Source of the DNA: Richelia sp. CSU_2_1
GTDB taxonomy: Bacteria > Cyanobacteriota > Cyanobacteriia > Cyanobacteriales > Microcoleaceae
Direction: 5' to 3'
Assembly (NCBI GenBank): GCA_012034575.1
Contig: JAAUPF010000016.1
Location: 1-61,167, forward strand
DNA: 61,167 nt
The position numbers and the translations under genes are program-made. The notes beneath the pieces are model-generated. The model ran no database searches, was not told the origin of the DNA, and saw only the letters and a program-made list of their open reading frames with translations. How positions within the stretch are numbered: position 1 is the first letter of the stretch; each line of letters begins with the position of its first letter. Positions 28,081-38,442 of the stretch are shown here, piece after piece.

Positions 28081-30594
28081 TTATTTATCAGACTTTTCAG
28101 TGGATGTCAAAGTTTCGCTGGGGGCAGCCGGCAAGCGGATGGAAAAAGACGAACCTTTCTCCAACTCGCTGATGGCAATAATATCTCCGCCCATTATTTC
28201 ACATAATTTCTTAGTAATCGTCAATCCTAAACCTGTACCGCCGTACTTTTTAGTGGTAGAAGAATCGGCTTGCGTGAACGGATCGAATATTTTAGCTAAC
28301 TGTTCGGCACTCATGCCGATACCGGTATCTTTGACAGTGAAAATAATCCATTCATCAGAGGGAGATAAAGGTAAATCACGAGGTAAGTAAGATGATTTGC
28401 TATCTTTTCCCGGCAGTTCTTTAGTCGTGCTAACTGCCTGTGGGCTGCTGCCGAATTCGCGAGTAACGGTGAGAGTAACCAGACCCGAGCTAGTAAACTT
28501 AGAAGCATTGCTGAGGAGATTGAACAGGCACTGGCGGAGTTTAGTTAAGTCCGCCTGCATCGAACCAATATTGTCAGCACAATTTATTTCTAAAATATTG
28601 GTATTTTTGTCTGCCATCGGTCCGATCGTCGCAGTCACATCCTCAACCAGGGTTAAAATGCTGAAGGTTTCCAGATACAGGTTCATGTGACCGGCTTCAA
28701 TCTTAGAAAAGTCGAGAATATCTTGAATCAGTGCTAGCAAGTGTTGGCCTGCCGCGCTAATTCTCTTGAGGTCTTCTACGAACTCATCAGCGCCGAGTTC
28801 TTGAGCATCTTCTTGCAAGAGTTCGCTGTAGCCGATGATGGCGTTGAGCGGAGTTCGGAGTTCGTGGCTCATGTTGGCAAGAAAAATGCTTTTCGAGCGG
28901 TTGGCGGCTTCAGCAGTTTCAGCGGCGCGGCGGAATTCTTCCGATCGCTTGCGTTCGGTAATGTCGTTGGTCATGATCAGAACGCACTGAGTGCTGCCGA
29001 GGTCGATCGGTTCGCCCGACACCAGCCAGTCGCGGATTTCGCCAGCTTTGGTGCGAATTTTGAGTTCTTGATTGGCGATCGAATTTTGTTCGTACAGGAT
29101 CTGGGCGAGTCGGTTGCCATCTTCGGAATTGACCCAGATTCCCAAATCGCCGGCGGTATGCCCGATTAATTCGCTGCGTTCCCAGCCTAAGGAACGCAAA
29201 AAGCTGTCGTTAGCATCTAAAAAACATCCGTCGGTGAGGGTGCAGATGCCGATTCCGACAGGAGAAGCTTGAAAAGCTTTAGAAAATCGTTCTTCTGAAG
29301 AACGCAAAGCTGCTTCGGCCTGCTTTCTGTCGGTGATATCTTGAACGGTACTGCTGATGTAGTTGGAGTTAACGGCGGCTTGTTCGCAGACTGTGCGGTG
29401 ACTGCCATCTGGGAGGATGAGACGGTAGTCGATGCTGTAGGGCTGTTTCTGAAATAAAGCGGCTCTAATAGATGTTCTGACTAAATCTCGATCTTCGGGG
29501 TGGACGTAGGTCAAGAAGCCTTCGAGGCTGGGCTCGACTGTTCCTGGGGGCAATCCGAGGATGCGGTAAATTTCGTCTGACCAGCGCAGTTGGCGGGTGG
29601 TGCGGTCTAGGTCCCAGTTGCCCAACTGGGCGATGCGTTGGGCGTTGGCGAGACTGGCTTCGCTGGATCGCAGGGAGATTTCTGCTTGGCGGCGTTCGGC
29701 GACGGTGGCGGCGAGGACGAGGCCGGTGATGGCGATGACAGCGATGAAGGCTTGCAGGGATAAAAGGGCTTGGGGAATGCTGCTGGCGTGTTTGAGAAAG
29801 GGACCGCTGCCTCGGGCAATGCCCCAAATGGCGAAACCGCAAAGGATTAAGTTGGCGAGGGCTGTGTAGCGCTGGCCGAAGCGAAACGAGCTCCAAACGA
29901 CGATCGGAAATGGCAGGTATTCTAGGGGATAGCGGGCGTAGGCGGCGCGGGTGCGGGAGCAAAAGACCAGCCAGCCGACGGCGAGCAGTAGCAGCAACCA
30001 AATCGCGCGTTCGGCTATTTGGCGCGGCTTGATTTGGGTGTCGGGCCAGGTGCGCCAAGTCAGCAGCAGGGGGGCGACGAGCAAAATTCCCATCGCGTCT
30101 CCTACCCACCAAGTCGCCCACATTGCGCCCCAACGGCTCCAGCTAGATATACCGATCAGGCATTGGATGAGGCTGCCGATGGTGGAGTTGATCGGGGTGG
30201 AGCCGAAGGCTGAGATTCCGACTATGCCTACAATGTCTTTGAGCCGATCGAGTCCTGGACTGAACCCAATCCGCTGCAGCAGGTAGGTTCCCACCACGGC
30301 TTGCAGGGCTCTGCCCAGGGCTGAGATAACTGCTACTGCGATGTTGGCTGGAGGCAGGCTGATGCTGAACAGGAAGCCTCCGATCGCGATTCCGGGCCAC
30401 ATTTTTTGTCCGCACAGCAGGAGAGCGACTTGGGCAATTCCGGCTGCCGGCCACATGGGGGACACTTCTGAACTCAGGGTGAGGAAGGAAACGGCGAATC
30501 GAGAGGCTAAAAAGTAGATGAGGGCGATCGCGCCTACTTGGAGGAAGTATCGCCGGGAATGTCCTTTGATGGTGTTAAGGAACTTTGTCTGCAT
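28081..30594 (-). CDS. MASE1-domain sensor histidine kinase with PAS domains
   Basis: About 837 residues. The N-terminus (about 20-300) is an eight-helix MASE1-type membrane sensor ([19 protein letters not shown] and [20 protein letters not shown] are typical). PAS domains follow at about 320-430 and 445-560 with an [16 protein letters not shown] linker, then HisKA ([14 protein letters not shown]) and HATPase ([25 protein letters not shown]). There is no receiver domain, so a separate regulator must be the target. I favour the ATG at 30594; a TTG 16 codons upstream is also open. Signal unknown. Confidence 0.9.
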   Translation of the reverse strand: MQTKFLNTIKGHSRRYFLQVGAIALIYFLASRFAVSFLTLSSEVSPMWPAAGIAQVALLLCGQKMWPGIAIGGFLFSISLPPANIAVAVISALGRALQAVVGTYLLQRIGFSPGLDRLKDIVGIVGISAFGSTPINSTIGSLIQCLIGISSWSRWGAMWATWWVGDAMGILLVAPLLLTWRTWPDTQIKPRQIAERAIWLLLLLAVGWLVFCSRTRAAYARYPLEYLPFPIVVWSSFRFGQRYTALANLILCGFAIWGIARGSGPFLKHASSIPQALLSLQAFIAVIAITGLVLAATVAERRQAEISLRSSEASLANAQRIAQLGNWDLDRTTRQLRWSDEIYRILGLPPGTVEPSLEGFLTYVHPEDRDLVRTSIRAALFQKQPYSIDYRLILPDGSHRTVCEQAAVNSNYISSTVQDITDRKQAEAALRSSEERFSKAFQASPVGIGICTLTDGCFLDANDSFLRSLGWERSELIGHTAGDLGIWVNSEDGNRLAQILYEQNSIANQELKIRTKAGEIRDWLVSGEPIDLGSTQCVLIMTNDITERKRSEEFRRAAETAEAANRSKSIFLANMSHELRTPLNAIIGYSELLQEDAQELGADEFVEDLKRISAAGQHLLALIQDILDFSKIEAGHMNLYLETFSILTLVEDVTATIGPMADKNTNILEINCADNIGSMQADLTKLRQCLFNLLSNASKFTSSGLVTLTVTREFGSSPQAVSTTKELPGKDSKSSYLPRDLPLSPSDEWIIFTVKDTGIGMSAEQLAKIFDPFTQADSSTTKKYGGTGLGLTITKKLCEIMGGDIIAISELEKGSSFSIRLPAAPSETLTSTEKSDK

Positions 30595-30642
30595 TGTCGT
30601 TTGGGGGAAAGGTGGAGGATTTTTGAATTCGATTAACAGCAA

Positions 30643-31050
30643 CCATATATTTTTCTAATATTTACTCACAATCGTCGCATTTGCGAGATATTTTTATGTT
30701 ATTTACGATGAATTGAGCCATCGGATTTATTGGTAATTGGGACTTGGTAATTGAGAATTGGTAATTGGTAATAGCTTGTATAGCTTGCATCACGCTTGAT
30801 GAGACGCGCTATATTAGTGCTTGTAGAATTTTCTACTAGCTCGCGTTCGAGCGGTCTTGGTTGAACAAGAAGCTCAATTTATTTATTTGCGATCGCGACG
30901 CGCGAGCCAAAAAGTATGTTGGTTATTAGTAGATGTAGATGGTACTGAACTGGTTCGGGTAGAAAAAATCTTTTGCTTGAGTGATGGAATGCGAAATAGG
31001 ATAATTTTAGATAATAAAATGTCCGATTTTATTTCTCTATTTCCCCTTTG
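30643..31050. other. Gap with GGTAATT heptamers, possibly a short remnant frame
   Basis: GGTAATT-type repeats at 30727-30772. A plus-strand frame from 30857 (LVDVDGTELVRVEKIFCLSDG) runs into the antisense of the binding-protein gene. I cannot assign it to a family and do not call it a gene. Confidence 0.4.
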
Positions 31051-32381
31051 CTATTTTCCTTCGGCAGCCGTGTCTAAATCTAATGTTAGTGCCAAGCGCT
31101 TTTGGGCTTCTTTGAGGGCGTCTTGGGGGGAGCGGCCCAGAAGAGTTGCTTCGATCGCGCGACCGAGGTTTTCTGACAGGCGGGAGTAACCTGAGATAAT
31201 TGGGCGCGATCGAGCTGATTTCATCTGTTCTAAAAATACTCTCAAAACCGGGGTTTTTTCAACAAAGGCTTGATAAGTTTGGCTTTGTCTCGATTTTAAA
31301 TTAATGGGCAAGTAACCGGTTCCTAAGGCCCAGGCTGTTTGGAATTCTTCGCCGATCGCGTATTCTAAAAATTCTAGGGCTGCTGTTTCGCGCTCTGGGG
31401 TAGTTTTCATTAAAAATAGATTTTCACCCCCCACGACGGCGGCATGGCGCTTGAGAGCGGGTACGGGCATCGCTGCGTAGTCGATACCGCTTTGCTCTAA
31501 CTGGGTTAAAGTCCAAGGCCCGGTGATTTGCATGGCAACTTTACCTGCGATAAAGTTATCTAATTCGTAACCGCGTTCGGGCGCGGAGAGTATTGCTGAA
31601 CCTTCTGTTAACAAATCCCTCCACAATTCTAAGGCGGCCAGAGCACCGGGATTGTCGATTTGGGGTACGGGAGTTTGAGGTGTTTGGGCCAGAAGTTCGC
31701 CGCCAGCGCTAAACATAAATGGCAGCCAGGTAAATACCGTCCATTCTCCTTTACCTAGAGATAATAATATGCCTTGTCGGTCCGATCGGCCGTCGCCGTT
31801 GGTATCTCGGGTGAGTTGGCGGGCGGCTTGTTTTAATTGTTCCCAATTCTGGGGTAATTCTTTAATTCCTGCTGCTTGAAATAAGCTGGGACGGTAAAAT
31901 AAAGCGGCGTTGTTTGTGGCTAGAGGAATTGACCAGGTGTGTCCGCCGAGTTCCATCGACTCAAAGAGTGAGGGTTCGATTTCGGCTTTTAGGGGAGATT
32001 TGTCAAGCCATTTTTCTAATGGTTGAATTGCTTGCATTTGGGCGAGTTTTCCGGCAATTGTGGGAACGTTCCACAGGATGTCGGGCGGGGCGTTGCCGAC
32101 AATTGATGTGAGAATTTTGGGCAGTTGTTGGTCTGGCTGGCCGATGTAAAGTGCGTTGATGTGAATGTGGGGATGTGTTTTGTTGAATTTGTCTGTGAGG
32201 GTTTGAAATACGTCGCGGTTGGGCGGGGGATTGATGCCGTGCCAGAGGGTGATTTCGATGCGATCGCTATTTTTGTCGTGTTTTGGCAGCCGCTTAATAT
32301 TAGCAGATTTAAAATCAGTAAAATGCAGCTTGCTAGTTTTAGTTGTTGTTGAATTGTTTGGGATAGTTTGGCTAAAATCAT
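31051..32381 (-). CDS. Sugar-type ABC extracellular solute-binding lipoprotein, frameshifted
   Basis: Family 1 solute-binding protein. The ATG at 32381 opens a lipoprotein signal (LASCILLILNLLILSGC), but one base appears to be missing near 32280. After it the binding-protein frame reads RIEITLWHGINPPPNRDVF and continues without a stop to 31051. The main part (internal Met at 32037) contains PLATNNAALFYRPSLFQAAG, LTRDTNGDGRSDRQG, KVAMQITGPWTL and the C-terminal SRPIISGYSRLSENLGRAIE typical of the family. Permease and ATPase partners are not adjacent. The break lies next to TTTT/AAAA runs, so a sequencing error is as likely as a true mutation. Confidence 0.75.
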
Positions 32382-32464
32382 TTTTGAGTGGGGTTTGGGA
32401 AGGTTGTTTTTTAACCGCAGATGAAAGCAGATGAACGCGGATGAACGCGGATGAAGGTAGATAG

Positions 32465-33415
32465 TTAGAGGTTGGTGAAACGGGCTGAATTCAAGAAATC
32501 TGCTGGTAGTTGATTTGTTTGTCCTTTCGCGGTGTTTTGAAATAGTATTGTGAAGGCTCCGGCTCCTAGTTTATCTTGCGGCCACATCCGATAGCAAGGG
32601 ATTTCTGTAAGGTGCGATCGATATTTTGCTAGGTGAGGTACTTCGACTGCCTGAAATTGGGGAAATTTGTTTGACAGCCATTCGCTGACTCGTTCGTTTT
32701 CTGTTGTTGAATAGGTGCAAGTCATGTAGGCGAGATAGCCTTGGGGCGCGACAATTTTGGCGGAATTGGCGAGGATTCTTTTTTGCCGGCTGGCGTTGTT
32801 GTTGATGGTAACTGGATGAAAGCATCCCGGTGCTTTGTCTCCTTTTGCTAACAGCGATTGGCCGCTACAAGGTGCGTCTGTTATTACTAGGTTAGCAGTT
32901 GCGGGGATTTTTTCGGCAATAATTTTTGAATCGAGGTTGATGGCTGCTGAGGGTTGAATTTGGCAGCGTCTTAAGTTAGATGTTAGCATTCCGAGGCGCT
33001 TGCCAATTACTTCGTTGCACAAGAGCAATTTGGGATTTAATGTTTGCCAAGCAAATATGCTTTTGCCTCCGGGGGCTGCGCACATATCTAAAATTGTGTT
33101 AATAGGTTGAGATATGGTTAATAATGTGGAGGCGGCAAAGATGGAGGAAAAGTCGAGACAGTAGTAATGTCCGGCTTGATGTAATGGGTGTTTTCCGGGC
33201 TTGGATGCTAGGGAAAGTCGATCGACAAATTCCGGCTGCCAATCAAGAGGATTTTCCACATAAAATGGATTTTCTACTGGTTTCGATCGCACCCATAAAA
33301 TAGCGGGATTAAATGCTTGAGGATTGGTAACAGCCAAAACAAACTTTTCTCGATCGGTGCTATCTTCAAATAAGCTGCGGCTGAGTTTTAGCAGTAAATT
33401 GGAGGGTTGTTCCAT
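32465..33415 (-). CDS. RsmB/NSUN-family RNA (cytosine-C5) methyltransferase
   Basis: A 316-residue SAM-dependent m5C RNA methyltransferase. Motif I is MCAAPGGKS; motif IV DAPCSGQS and motif VI MTCTYSTTENE carry the paired cysteines characteristic of RsmB/NOP2 enzymes. A PUA-like part is absent, so it is close to the minimal catalytic size. The exact rRNA or tRNA target cannot be read from the sequence. ATG start, with ACAGTTG heptamers immediately upstream. Confidence 0.9.
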   Translation of the reverse strand: MEQPSNLLLKLSRSLFEDSTDREKFVLAVTNPQAFNPAILWVRSKPVENPFYVENPLDWQPEFVDRLSLASKPGKHPLHQAGHYYCLDFSSIFAASTLLTISQPINTILDMCAAPGGKSIFAWQTLNPKLLLCNEVIGKRLGMLTSNLRRCQIQPSAAINLDSKIIAEKIPATANLVITDAPCSGQSLLAKGDKAPGCFHPVTINNNASRQKRILANSAKIVAPQGYLAYMTCTYSTTENERVSEWLSNKFPQFQAVEVPHLAKYRSHLTEIPCYRMWPQDKLGAGAFTILFQNTAKGQTNQLPADFLNSARFTNL

Positions 33416-33427
33416 ATATGATAAGAT

Positions 33428-33800
33428 AGTTGACAGTTGACAGTTGACAGTTGACAGTTGACAGTTGACAGTTGACAGTTGACAGTTGATAGTTAACAGC
33501 GATGCCTTGAGCGAAGTCGATAGAGTTTACAGTTGTAATATTTCATCCGATCGGATCGATCGCACATACTTGTAGGGGTGAAGCATTCGGGCTATAATCC
33601 TTGTAATAGATTGCAGATTTTATACCCGAAGGCGTTACCTGCCCGAAGGGCTTATGCTTCACCCTGACCTTGACGCAACGAATACAAAAACACAGGAAAT
33701 TAGTTGAGAGTTGACTGATGACTGATGACTGATGACTAATGAATAATTACTGATGACTGATGACTAATGACTAATGAATAATTACTGAAAAAAGGTAAAT
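33428..33800. repeat. Heptamer arrays and an inverted-repeat element
   Basis: (ACAGTTG)n at 33428-33497; an inverted element at 33571-33668 (left arm TGTAGGGGTGAAGCATTCGGG; right arm CCCGAAGGGCTTATGCTTCACCC); then (TGACTGA)-type heptamers at 33712-33786. This is the promoter side of both the methyltransferase and the Uma2 gene. Confidence 0.85.
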
Positions 33801-33803
33801 TAA

Positions 33804-34397
33804 ATGATAATTTCCAGTGTAGAACAATTAGATGCAGAACAGTTAGATTTAACTTGGGAAGAATGGCTGCAAAATCCTCCTGACGGGACTGAGTGGGTAG
33901 ACGGTAAAGTTATCGTCAAACATCCTGTAGAATTTGTCAATGGAGAAGTAGTAGGGACACCGACAATGACTGCAAAGACTCGTCGCATTCAATCGAAGCT
34001 AAATTATTACTGGAGAAGTTACATGATTTCAAGCAGTCAAGGGGGCGAGGTTTATGTGGAAGTGACTTGTCAAACTTTGAAAAAAGGGCGCATTCCTGAT
34101 GTCTCTTATATTACTCCCGAATTGTTGTCGGAGGTTGGGGAGTTTTCGGTTTTGCGGCAGAGTTTTCCGCTGCTAGCTGAAATTGTTTCGCCCAGCGATT
34201 TTGCTGATGATGTTTTTGCTAAGGCGCAGGAATATTTGAAATCTGGTTGTTTGGAGGTTTGGCTGCTGTTTCCTAAAAGCAGTTGGGTGTTAGTAATTAC
34301 TCAAAATGGGGTAGTTTTATTTAAGCCCGGTGAGGTGGCGCGGACTCAGGTTGTGTTGCCTGGTTTTAGCGTGGCGGTAGATGAATTGATGGCTTAA
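33804..34397 (+). CDS. Uma2-family endonuclease-like protein (DUF820)
   Basis: A 197-residue Uma2 protein. Features: LTWEEWLQNPPDGTEWVDGKV, a strand VYVEVTC, GRIPDVSYI, and the acidic/catalytic-like LLAEIVSPSDFADDVFAKAQEYLKSGCLEVWLLFP. It ends with VVLPGFSVAVDELMA, the usual C-terminal strand. Distant from the copy at 19973. Function in vivo unknown. Confidence 0.9.
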   Translation: MIISSVEQLDAEQLDLTWEEWLQNPPDGTEWVDGKVIVKHPVEFVNGEVVGTPTMTAKTRRIQSKLNYYWRSYMISSSQGGEVYVEVTCQTLKKGRIPDVSYITPELLSEVGEFSVLRQSFPLLAEIVSPSDFADDVFAKAQEYLKSGCLEVWLLFPKSSWVLVITQNGVVLFKPGEVARTQVVLPGFSVAVDELMA

Positions 34398-34602
34398 TAT
34401 TTAAAATTATGTAAGTTTTGGTCGATCGCAAATCCGCGCTTGCTACCCTTTTTATGCTCGATCGCTCTTGTCTCCTCTCTTGCGGTACAAACTCCTTTTG
34501 TCGCTCGACAAATAGGGGGTTGTCAACCGGATTTTGCGCTTTCTAATTTTTTTAGCTACAATTTAGCTACAATCGATATATTTATTATTTTGACTTCCAA
34601 TC

Positions 34603-35295
34603 ATGAATAACCACCTTCCCCAACCAGGACAAGATAGCTGGCAATCTCAACTCAATGATTTTGTGCAATCTTTAGACCTCGATTTAGTCATAGATGCGCC
34701 GCACTCCGATCGGCATTCAGACACCAGTTTACCACAAAATCATTTACCTGACCATTCCCAACAACCTAATTTTATTCACGCCAACCAACTAGATATTTTA
34801 CCAGACTTCTCTCTATCTGGATGGGCAGATAATCCCCAACATCAAGATTTTGCTCGATCGCATCAAGACTGGCATCAAACATCGGGTTTGGAAGCGCATC
34901 ACCAACCTCACCATCAATTGCACAACCATGAGGAAATTATGGCGGTGTACTCTTCCTATACAACTCACCGGGGTAGCGACGATATCCTTAAAGGACCTCA
35001 CGTTGATATTCGGGATAACGGTCACATTTACTTGCATCATTTAAATGGTGAAACGGTTGATGTCGGCTACGTGCGAGGTCATGCGATGTACAATTCATCG
35101 GGATGGGAAGTAGGTTATTTTAAAGATTCTGGAGAAGTCTATAAATACAACTATTCCGTACAGGATAATTGCATCGGCAAAGTTGAAAACGGTCACATTT
35201 ACAATGTTGAACACCAACAAATAGGGCGTGCGGATACTAATTTGGAAGGTGCGGCACATTTGTTATTTGCTGTGGGGGGTGGCGCGAAAACTTAA
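34603..35295 (+). CDS. His-rich protein with a beta-repeat C-terminal domain
   Basis: 230 residues. The N-terminal 110 are Gln/His/Asp-rich and low-complexity. The C-terminal part has short repeats of Gly-x-(V/I)-x(2)-(G/N)-x-(I/M)-Y-N (RDNGHIYLHHL, VRGHAMYNSSGWEVGYF, VENGHIYNVEHQQIG), like small beta-propeller or 'beta-flower' repeats seen in cyanobacterial proteins. No signal peptide. It lies 177 bp before the retroelement target, but no functional link is evident. Confidence 0.65.
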   Translation: MNNHLPQPGQDSWQSQLNDFVQSLDLDLVIDAPHSDRHSDTSLPQNHLPDHSQQPNFIHANQLDILPDFSLSGWADNPQHQDFARSHQDWHQTSGLEAHHQPHHQLHNHEEIMAVYSSYTTHRGSDDILKGPHVDIRDNGHIYLHHLNGETVDVGYVRGHAMYNSSGWEVGYFKDSGEVYKYNYSVQDNCIGKVENGHIYNVEHQQIGRADTNLEGAAHLLFAVGGGAKT

Positions 35296-35324
35296 CAGGA
35301 ATTAAGCATATTTAACCTTTGCGT

Positions 35325-35395
35325 GAGGGCAGGGCGGGTTTATAAAATCTGTCATCAGGTGACAAATAAATAGGCGAACCCGCCCCTACATGGAT
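35325..35395. repeat. GGGCGGGTTT inverted repeat element
   Basis: Arms GGGCAGGGCGGGTTTATAAA and GGCGAACCCGCCCCTACA flank a short AT-rich core. Same family as 19862, 38640 and 38785. Confidence 0.75.
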
Positions 35396-35471
35396 GGTAA
35401 AATTCTTAGTCAAACATTATGAAATTGGTATTGTCAACATACCTTAATCGAACGCTATTGGAGGACATCTT

Positions 35472-38306
35472 ATGACGAAGGCATTACCGGGCAAAAAAGG
35501 CTGGTGGGATAATACTAAAGATTGGTTAAAATCGACCTTCATGCCAAGAAAATATCTCCAAGACCGTCAAGCTGAAACTGCTACCTCCGTTGCCACAATT
35601 AATTCACAAGCTGCCATTGAAAATGCCAACAAGCAAAGAGAATTGCAAGAAAAAATTACCATCGTCCAAAACTTGCAACATCAAGCCAGTCTTGAGGTGA
35701 CACGGGAACAAGGCGATTTAAACCGAGGCTTGCAGAAATACCTCGGCGAACTTAATATCGCATTTCAAGCTAATGAAGGCAAACTCAATCGCGAATTGCA
35801 GGACAAATTAGCTCAGTTAAATCGAGAATTTCAAGCTAATGAAGGCAAACTCAATCGCGAACACAGCGCTCAATTAGAAGTATTTCGCCAAGAATTTCAG
35901 ACATGGTGCATTGCCGAACAGCGCCAACTGCAATTAGAATTGAAACAGTTAGATGCTCTCCTTGCTAGAGAAATTGCTCTGGCAAATCGACAAACAGCAA
36001 TTGCCGCTCTTGTCAAGCAAAAAGACTTAGAAAATTCCCCGATTTTAGTTACCGCTGAAAATATTATTGCTAACATTCATCCCGACGATACGCCCGTATT
36101 GCGAGTGATTTTAGCACCGCCAGTATTGACTCGAGATCCCGCACAAAGCAGTCTCAATTTTCCAGTTTCTGAGGAATACTTGAGCAATTACCTGCGCAAC
36201 TTTATCGACAAGTATATCGCAACAGATCGTCCGGTGCAATTCCTCGGCGGTTCCTGGCGCAGCAACTTGTTTCGCGAAGAAGCAGCCGCCGAAAACTTAT
36301 TTGCAGGTTTGCGCGTCATTCCCACACTGATTTTAGATTCGTCAGCAACGCCGGATAACTTTTATTTGCGCTTTGGGTTTTGGCATATTAATTTCAAAAA
36401 ATATCGCTACAAAACTCCGATTAATGAGTTGCCTTGGGTTGAGGTACTGTACGATTTTGCCAAGCAGCGCGCCCGGAATTGGCAAGACAAACGGCAAGCG
36501 TACATTGATGCGGGCAAGCCTGTTGCTGATTTCGATATGCGCTACGGCGAGGAAACTGTAAAACGCTACCAGCAAAATTTGCGGATTGCTGAAATCGAAC
36601 GCATCGCTTTAGAAGAAGGAGAAGATTTAAGCGAAATTCACCGCCCCTACAATTTGCATAAAAATGATTACAGCGATTTGGCAGAATATATCGGGATTTG
36701 TCATGCTGTAATCGCAGGCTTAATTTTCGACGAATACTGCCTGATATTTTTACCTCCCGCCCAGCGCCAAACTCCTTTACTGCCGCAGTTACTCCCGGAT
36801 ATGTTGGCAAAACTTCCCGCAGGGGAACAGGAAGCTGTGGCGGAAATTGCTGTCAGTTACTATCAGGCAATATATGAGTATTTGGCTGGGGAAGAGTCGG
36901 CGTTGATTCCCGATTTGCGGTTGGATTTAGCTGAGTCTTTGTTGTGTTTGCCCGACAAGCAATGGGCTGCCGGACAAGTATCTTTGTCTGTCACCGATTG
37001 GTTGAAGTTGCGCGGTTTGCCAATTCCCGAATCGAATCAGTTATTAAATGCTTTGAGTGCGGCTGTGACTGTTGGCGATTTGCCCTACATAACCAAGTTA
37101 AATCAATGCTTGCAGCGTCTCGGTGCCAGCCGCCAAATAAATCTTGTTGAGTGTTGTTGGCAAAGGGGTTTGCAGCGGGAAAAAAATGGAGAATATTCGG
37201 CGGCAATTTCCGATTTTACTCAGGTTTTACAGTTAGACGGTTCTCGCTGGGATGCGAACTTTCAGCGGGGTTTGGCTTACTATCAAATTTGTGAGTATCG
37301 AGGCGCGATCGCAGATTTTGACCAAGTATTGCGGCTCAATCCGAATGAGGCAACTGTTTGTCACCATCGCGGGTTAGTTTATCAGAAATTGGGAGAGTTG
37401 GAACGGGCGATCGAAGATTTTAATCGCGCTTTGCAGATCGATCCAAATTTACCGGGCGTGTTGCATATTCGCGATGTGGCTTTGGGTATATTAGAGGAGA
37501 AAAAGCGGGAAGCGGAAGCAAAACGCCAGCGTCAAGCAGCAAAGGAAAGGGAACGCCAGCGCCAGCAAGCAGAAGCGGAACGTTTGCGCCGGGAGGAAGA
37601 AGCTAGCAAAGGGAAAGCATTTACCTTTGAAATCGTGACGGTGGATAAGTACGGGAAACAAACTAGCAAGCAGTCGGGGAAAGGTTATCAAAAAGAGGAA
37701 GATTTGGGCAATGGCGTGAAGCTGGAAATGGTGTACGTTCCTGCAGGTAGCTTTATAATGGGTGCGCCGTCGGGAGAAGAGAGTAATAGCTACGAACGCC
37801 CGCAGCATCCAGTAACTTTTGCCGAACCGTTTTATTTAGGGAAATATCCGATTACTCAAGAACAGTGGCAAGCGGTGATGGGCAATAATCCTTCAAGTTT
37901 TAAAGGTGCGAAACGGCCTGTAGAACAAGTAACTTGGAACGATGCTGTAAGTTTTTGTCAGAAGCTGTCGGAGAAAACAGGGAAAAACTATCGCTTGCCG
38001 AGTGAGGCCGAATGGGAATATGCTTGTCGGGCAGGTACGACAACAGCTTTTCACTTTGGAGAAACTATTACTCCCGATTTAGTTAATTATGATGGCAACA
38101 ATCCCTATGGTGCTGCGCCTAAAGGACTTTACCGTCAAGAAACTACTCCAGTGGGAAGTTTTCCCCCGAATGCATTTGGCTTGTACGATATGCACGGAAA
38201 TGTTTGGGAATGGTGTCAAGATTGCTGGCATAGTAACTACAATGGCGCACCTTCTGATGGAAGTGCTTGGGAAACAAGTGGATCTGATAACCGTGTGCCG
38301 CGTTGA
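35472..38306 (+). CDS. DGR target protein: coiled coil, TPR and FGE/SUMF1-type C-lectin fold, prematurely stopped
   Basis: 944 residues to the TGA at 38304. Order: coiled coil with internal repeats (about 35-190, FQANEGKLNRE twice), an unrecognised globular part (about 200-555), TPRs (558-665), a Lys/Glu/Arg-rich helix (675-715), then an FGE-sulfatase/SUMF1 domain from about 745 (YVPAGSFIMGAP, RPVEQVTWNDAVSFCQKLS, YRLPSEAEWEYACRAGTTT, NAFGLYDMHGNVWEWCQD). The domain should finish with R-V-x-R-G-G-S-W-N. That motif is cut by TGA where the template repeat has GGA; past the stop the same frame reads 51 more codons (GSWNYYAVHCRAALRN...) to TAG at 38460. The C-terminal variable residues are those a DGR diversifies. 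Likely a ligand-binding display or sensor protein. Confidence 0.85.
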   Translation: MTKALPGKKGWWDNTKDWLKSTFMPRKYLQDRQAETATSVATINSQAAIENANKQRELQEKITIVQNLQHQASLEVTREQGDLNRGLQKYLGELNIAFQANEGKLNRELQDKLAQLNREFQANEGKLNREHSAQLEVFRQEFQTWCIAEQRQLQLELKQLDALLAREIALANRQTAIAALVKQKDLENSPILVTAENIIANIHPDDTPVLRVILAPPVLTRDPAQSSLNFPVSEEYLSNYLRNFIDKYIATDRPVQFLGGSWRSNLFREEAAAENLFAGLRVIPTLILDSSATPDNFYLRFGFWHINFKKYRYKTPINELPWVEVLYDFAKQRARNWQDKRQAYIDAGKPVADFDMRYGEETVKRYQQNLRIAEIERIALEEGEDLSEIHRPYNLHKNDYSDLAEYIGICHAVIAGLIFDEYCLIFLPPAQRQTPLLPQLLPDMLAKLPAGEQEAVAEIAVSYYQAIYEYLAGEESALIPDLRLDLAESLLCLPDKQWAAGQVSLSVTDWLKLRGLPIPESNQLLNALSAAVTVGDLPYITKLNQCLQRLGASRQINLVECCWQRGLQREKNGEYSAAISDFTQVLQLDGSRWDANFQRGLAYYQICEYRGAIADFDQVLRLNPNEATVCHHRGLVYQKLGELERAIEDFNRALQIDPNLPGVLHIRDVALGILEEKKREAEAKRQRQAAKERERQRQQAEAERLRREEEASKGKAFTFEIVTVDKYGKQTSKQSGKGYQKEEDLGNGVKLEMVYVPAGSFIMGAPSGEESNSYERPQHPVTFAEPFYLGKYPITQEQWQAVMGNNPSSFKGAKRPVEQVTWNDAVSFCQKLSEKTGKNYRLPSEAEWEYACRAGTTTAFHFGETITPDLVNYDGNNPYGAAPKGLYRQETTPVGSFPPNAFGLYDMHGNVWEWCQDCWHSNYNGAPSDGSAWETSGSDNRVPR

Positions 38307-38442
38307 GGTTCGTGGAACTACTACGCGGTCCATTGCCGTGCTGCCCTCCGCAACACCTACTCTGCGGGCAGCTCGTACTGGCGCTGGGGTTTTCGCGTTG
38401 CTGCCGTGCTGCAGCTTCCTGCTTCCCCGTCTTCCCTGCGAG
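38291..38442 (+). other. DGR variable region (VR)
   Basis: 152 bp matching the template repeat at 39107 (offset 816). Fifteen template A positions differ: 38294, 38299, 38319, 38322, 38331, 38346, 38347, 38356, 38358, 38371, 38376, 38379, 38382, 38383 and 38385 (8 to T, 5 to C, 2 to G). Only one other base differs, 38304 (G to T, giving the TGA). From 38386 to 38442 the 57 bases are identical and contain just two adenines, as expected of the fixed initiation (IMH-like) end. Similarity fades after 38449. Confidence 0.95.

Noticed and set aside
28081..30594. MASE1 kinase as a hybrid kinase
   Set aside because: No receiver domain follows the ATPase domain; the chain ends shortly after the last kinase motif.
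30857..31189. 110-codon plus-strand frame
   Set aside because: Most of its 3' half is antisense to the solute-binding protein gene and it matches no family I know.
33428..33800. Possible CRISPR array
   Set aside because: Units are 7 bp and head-to-tail without spacers; these are heptamer tandem repeats.
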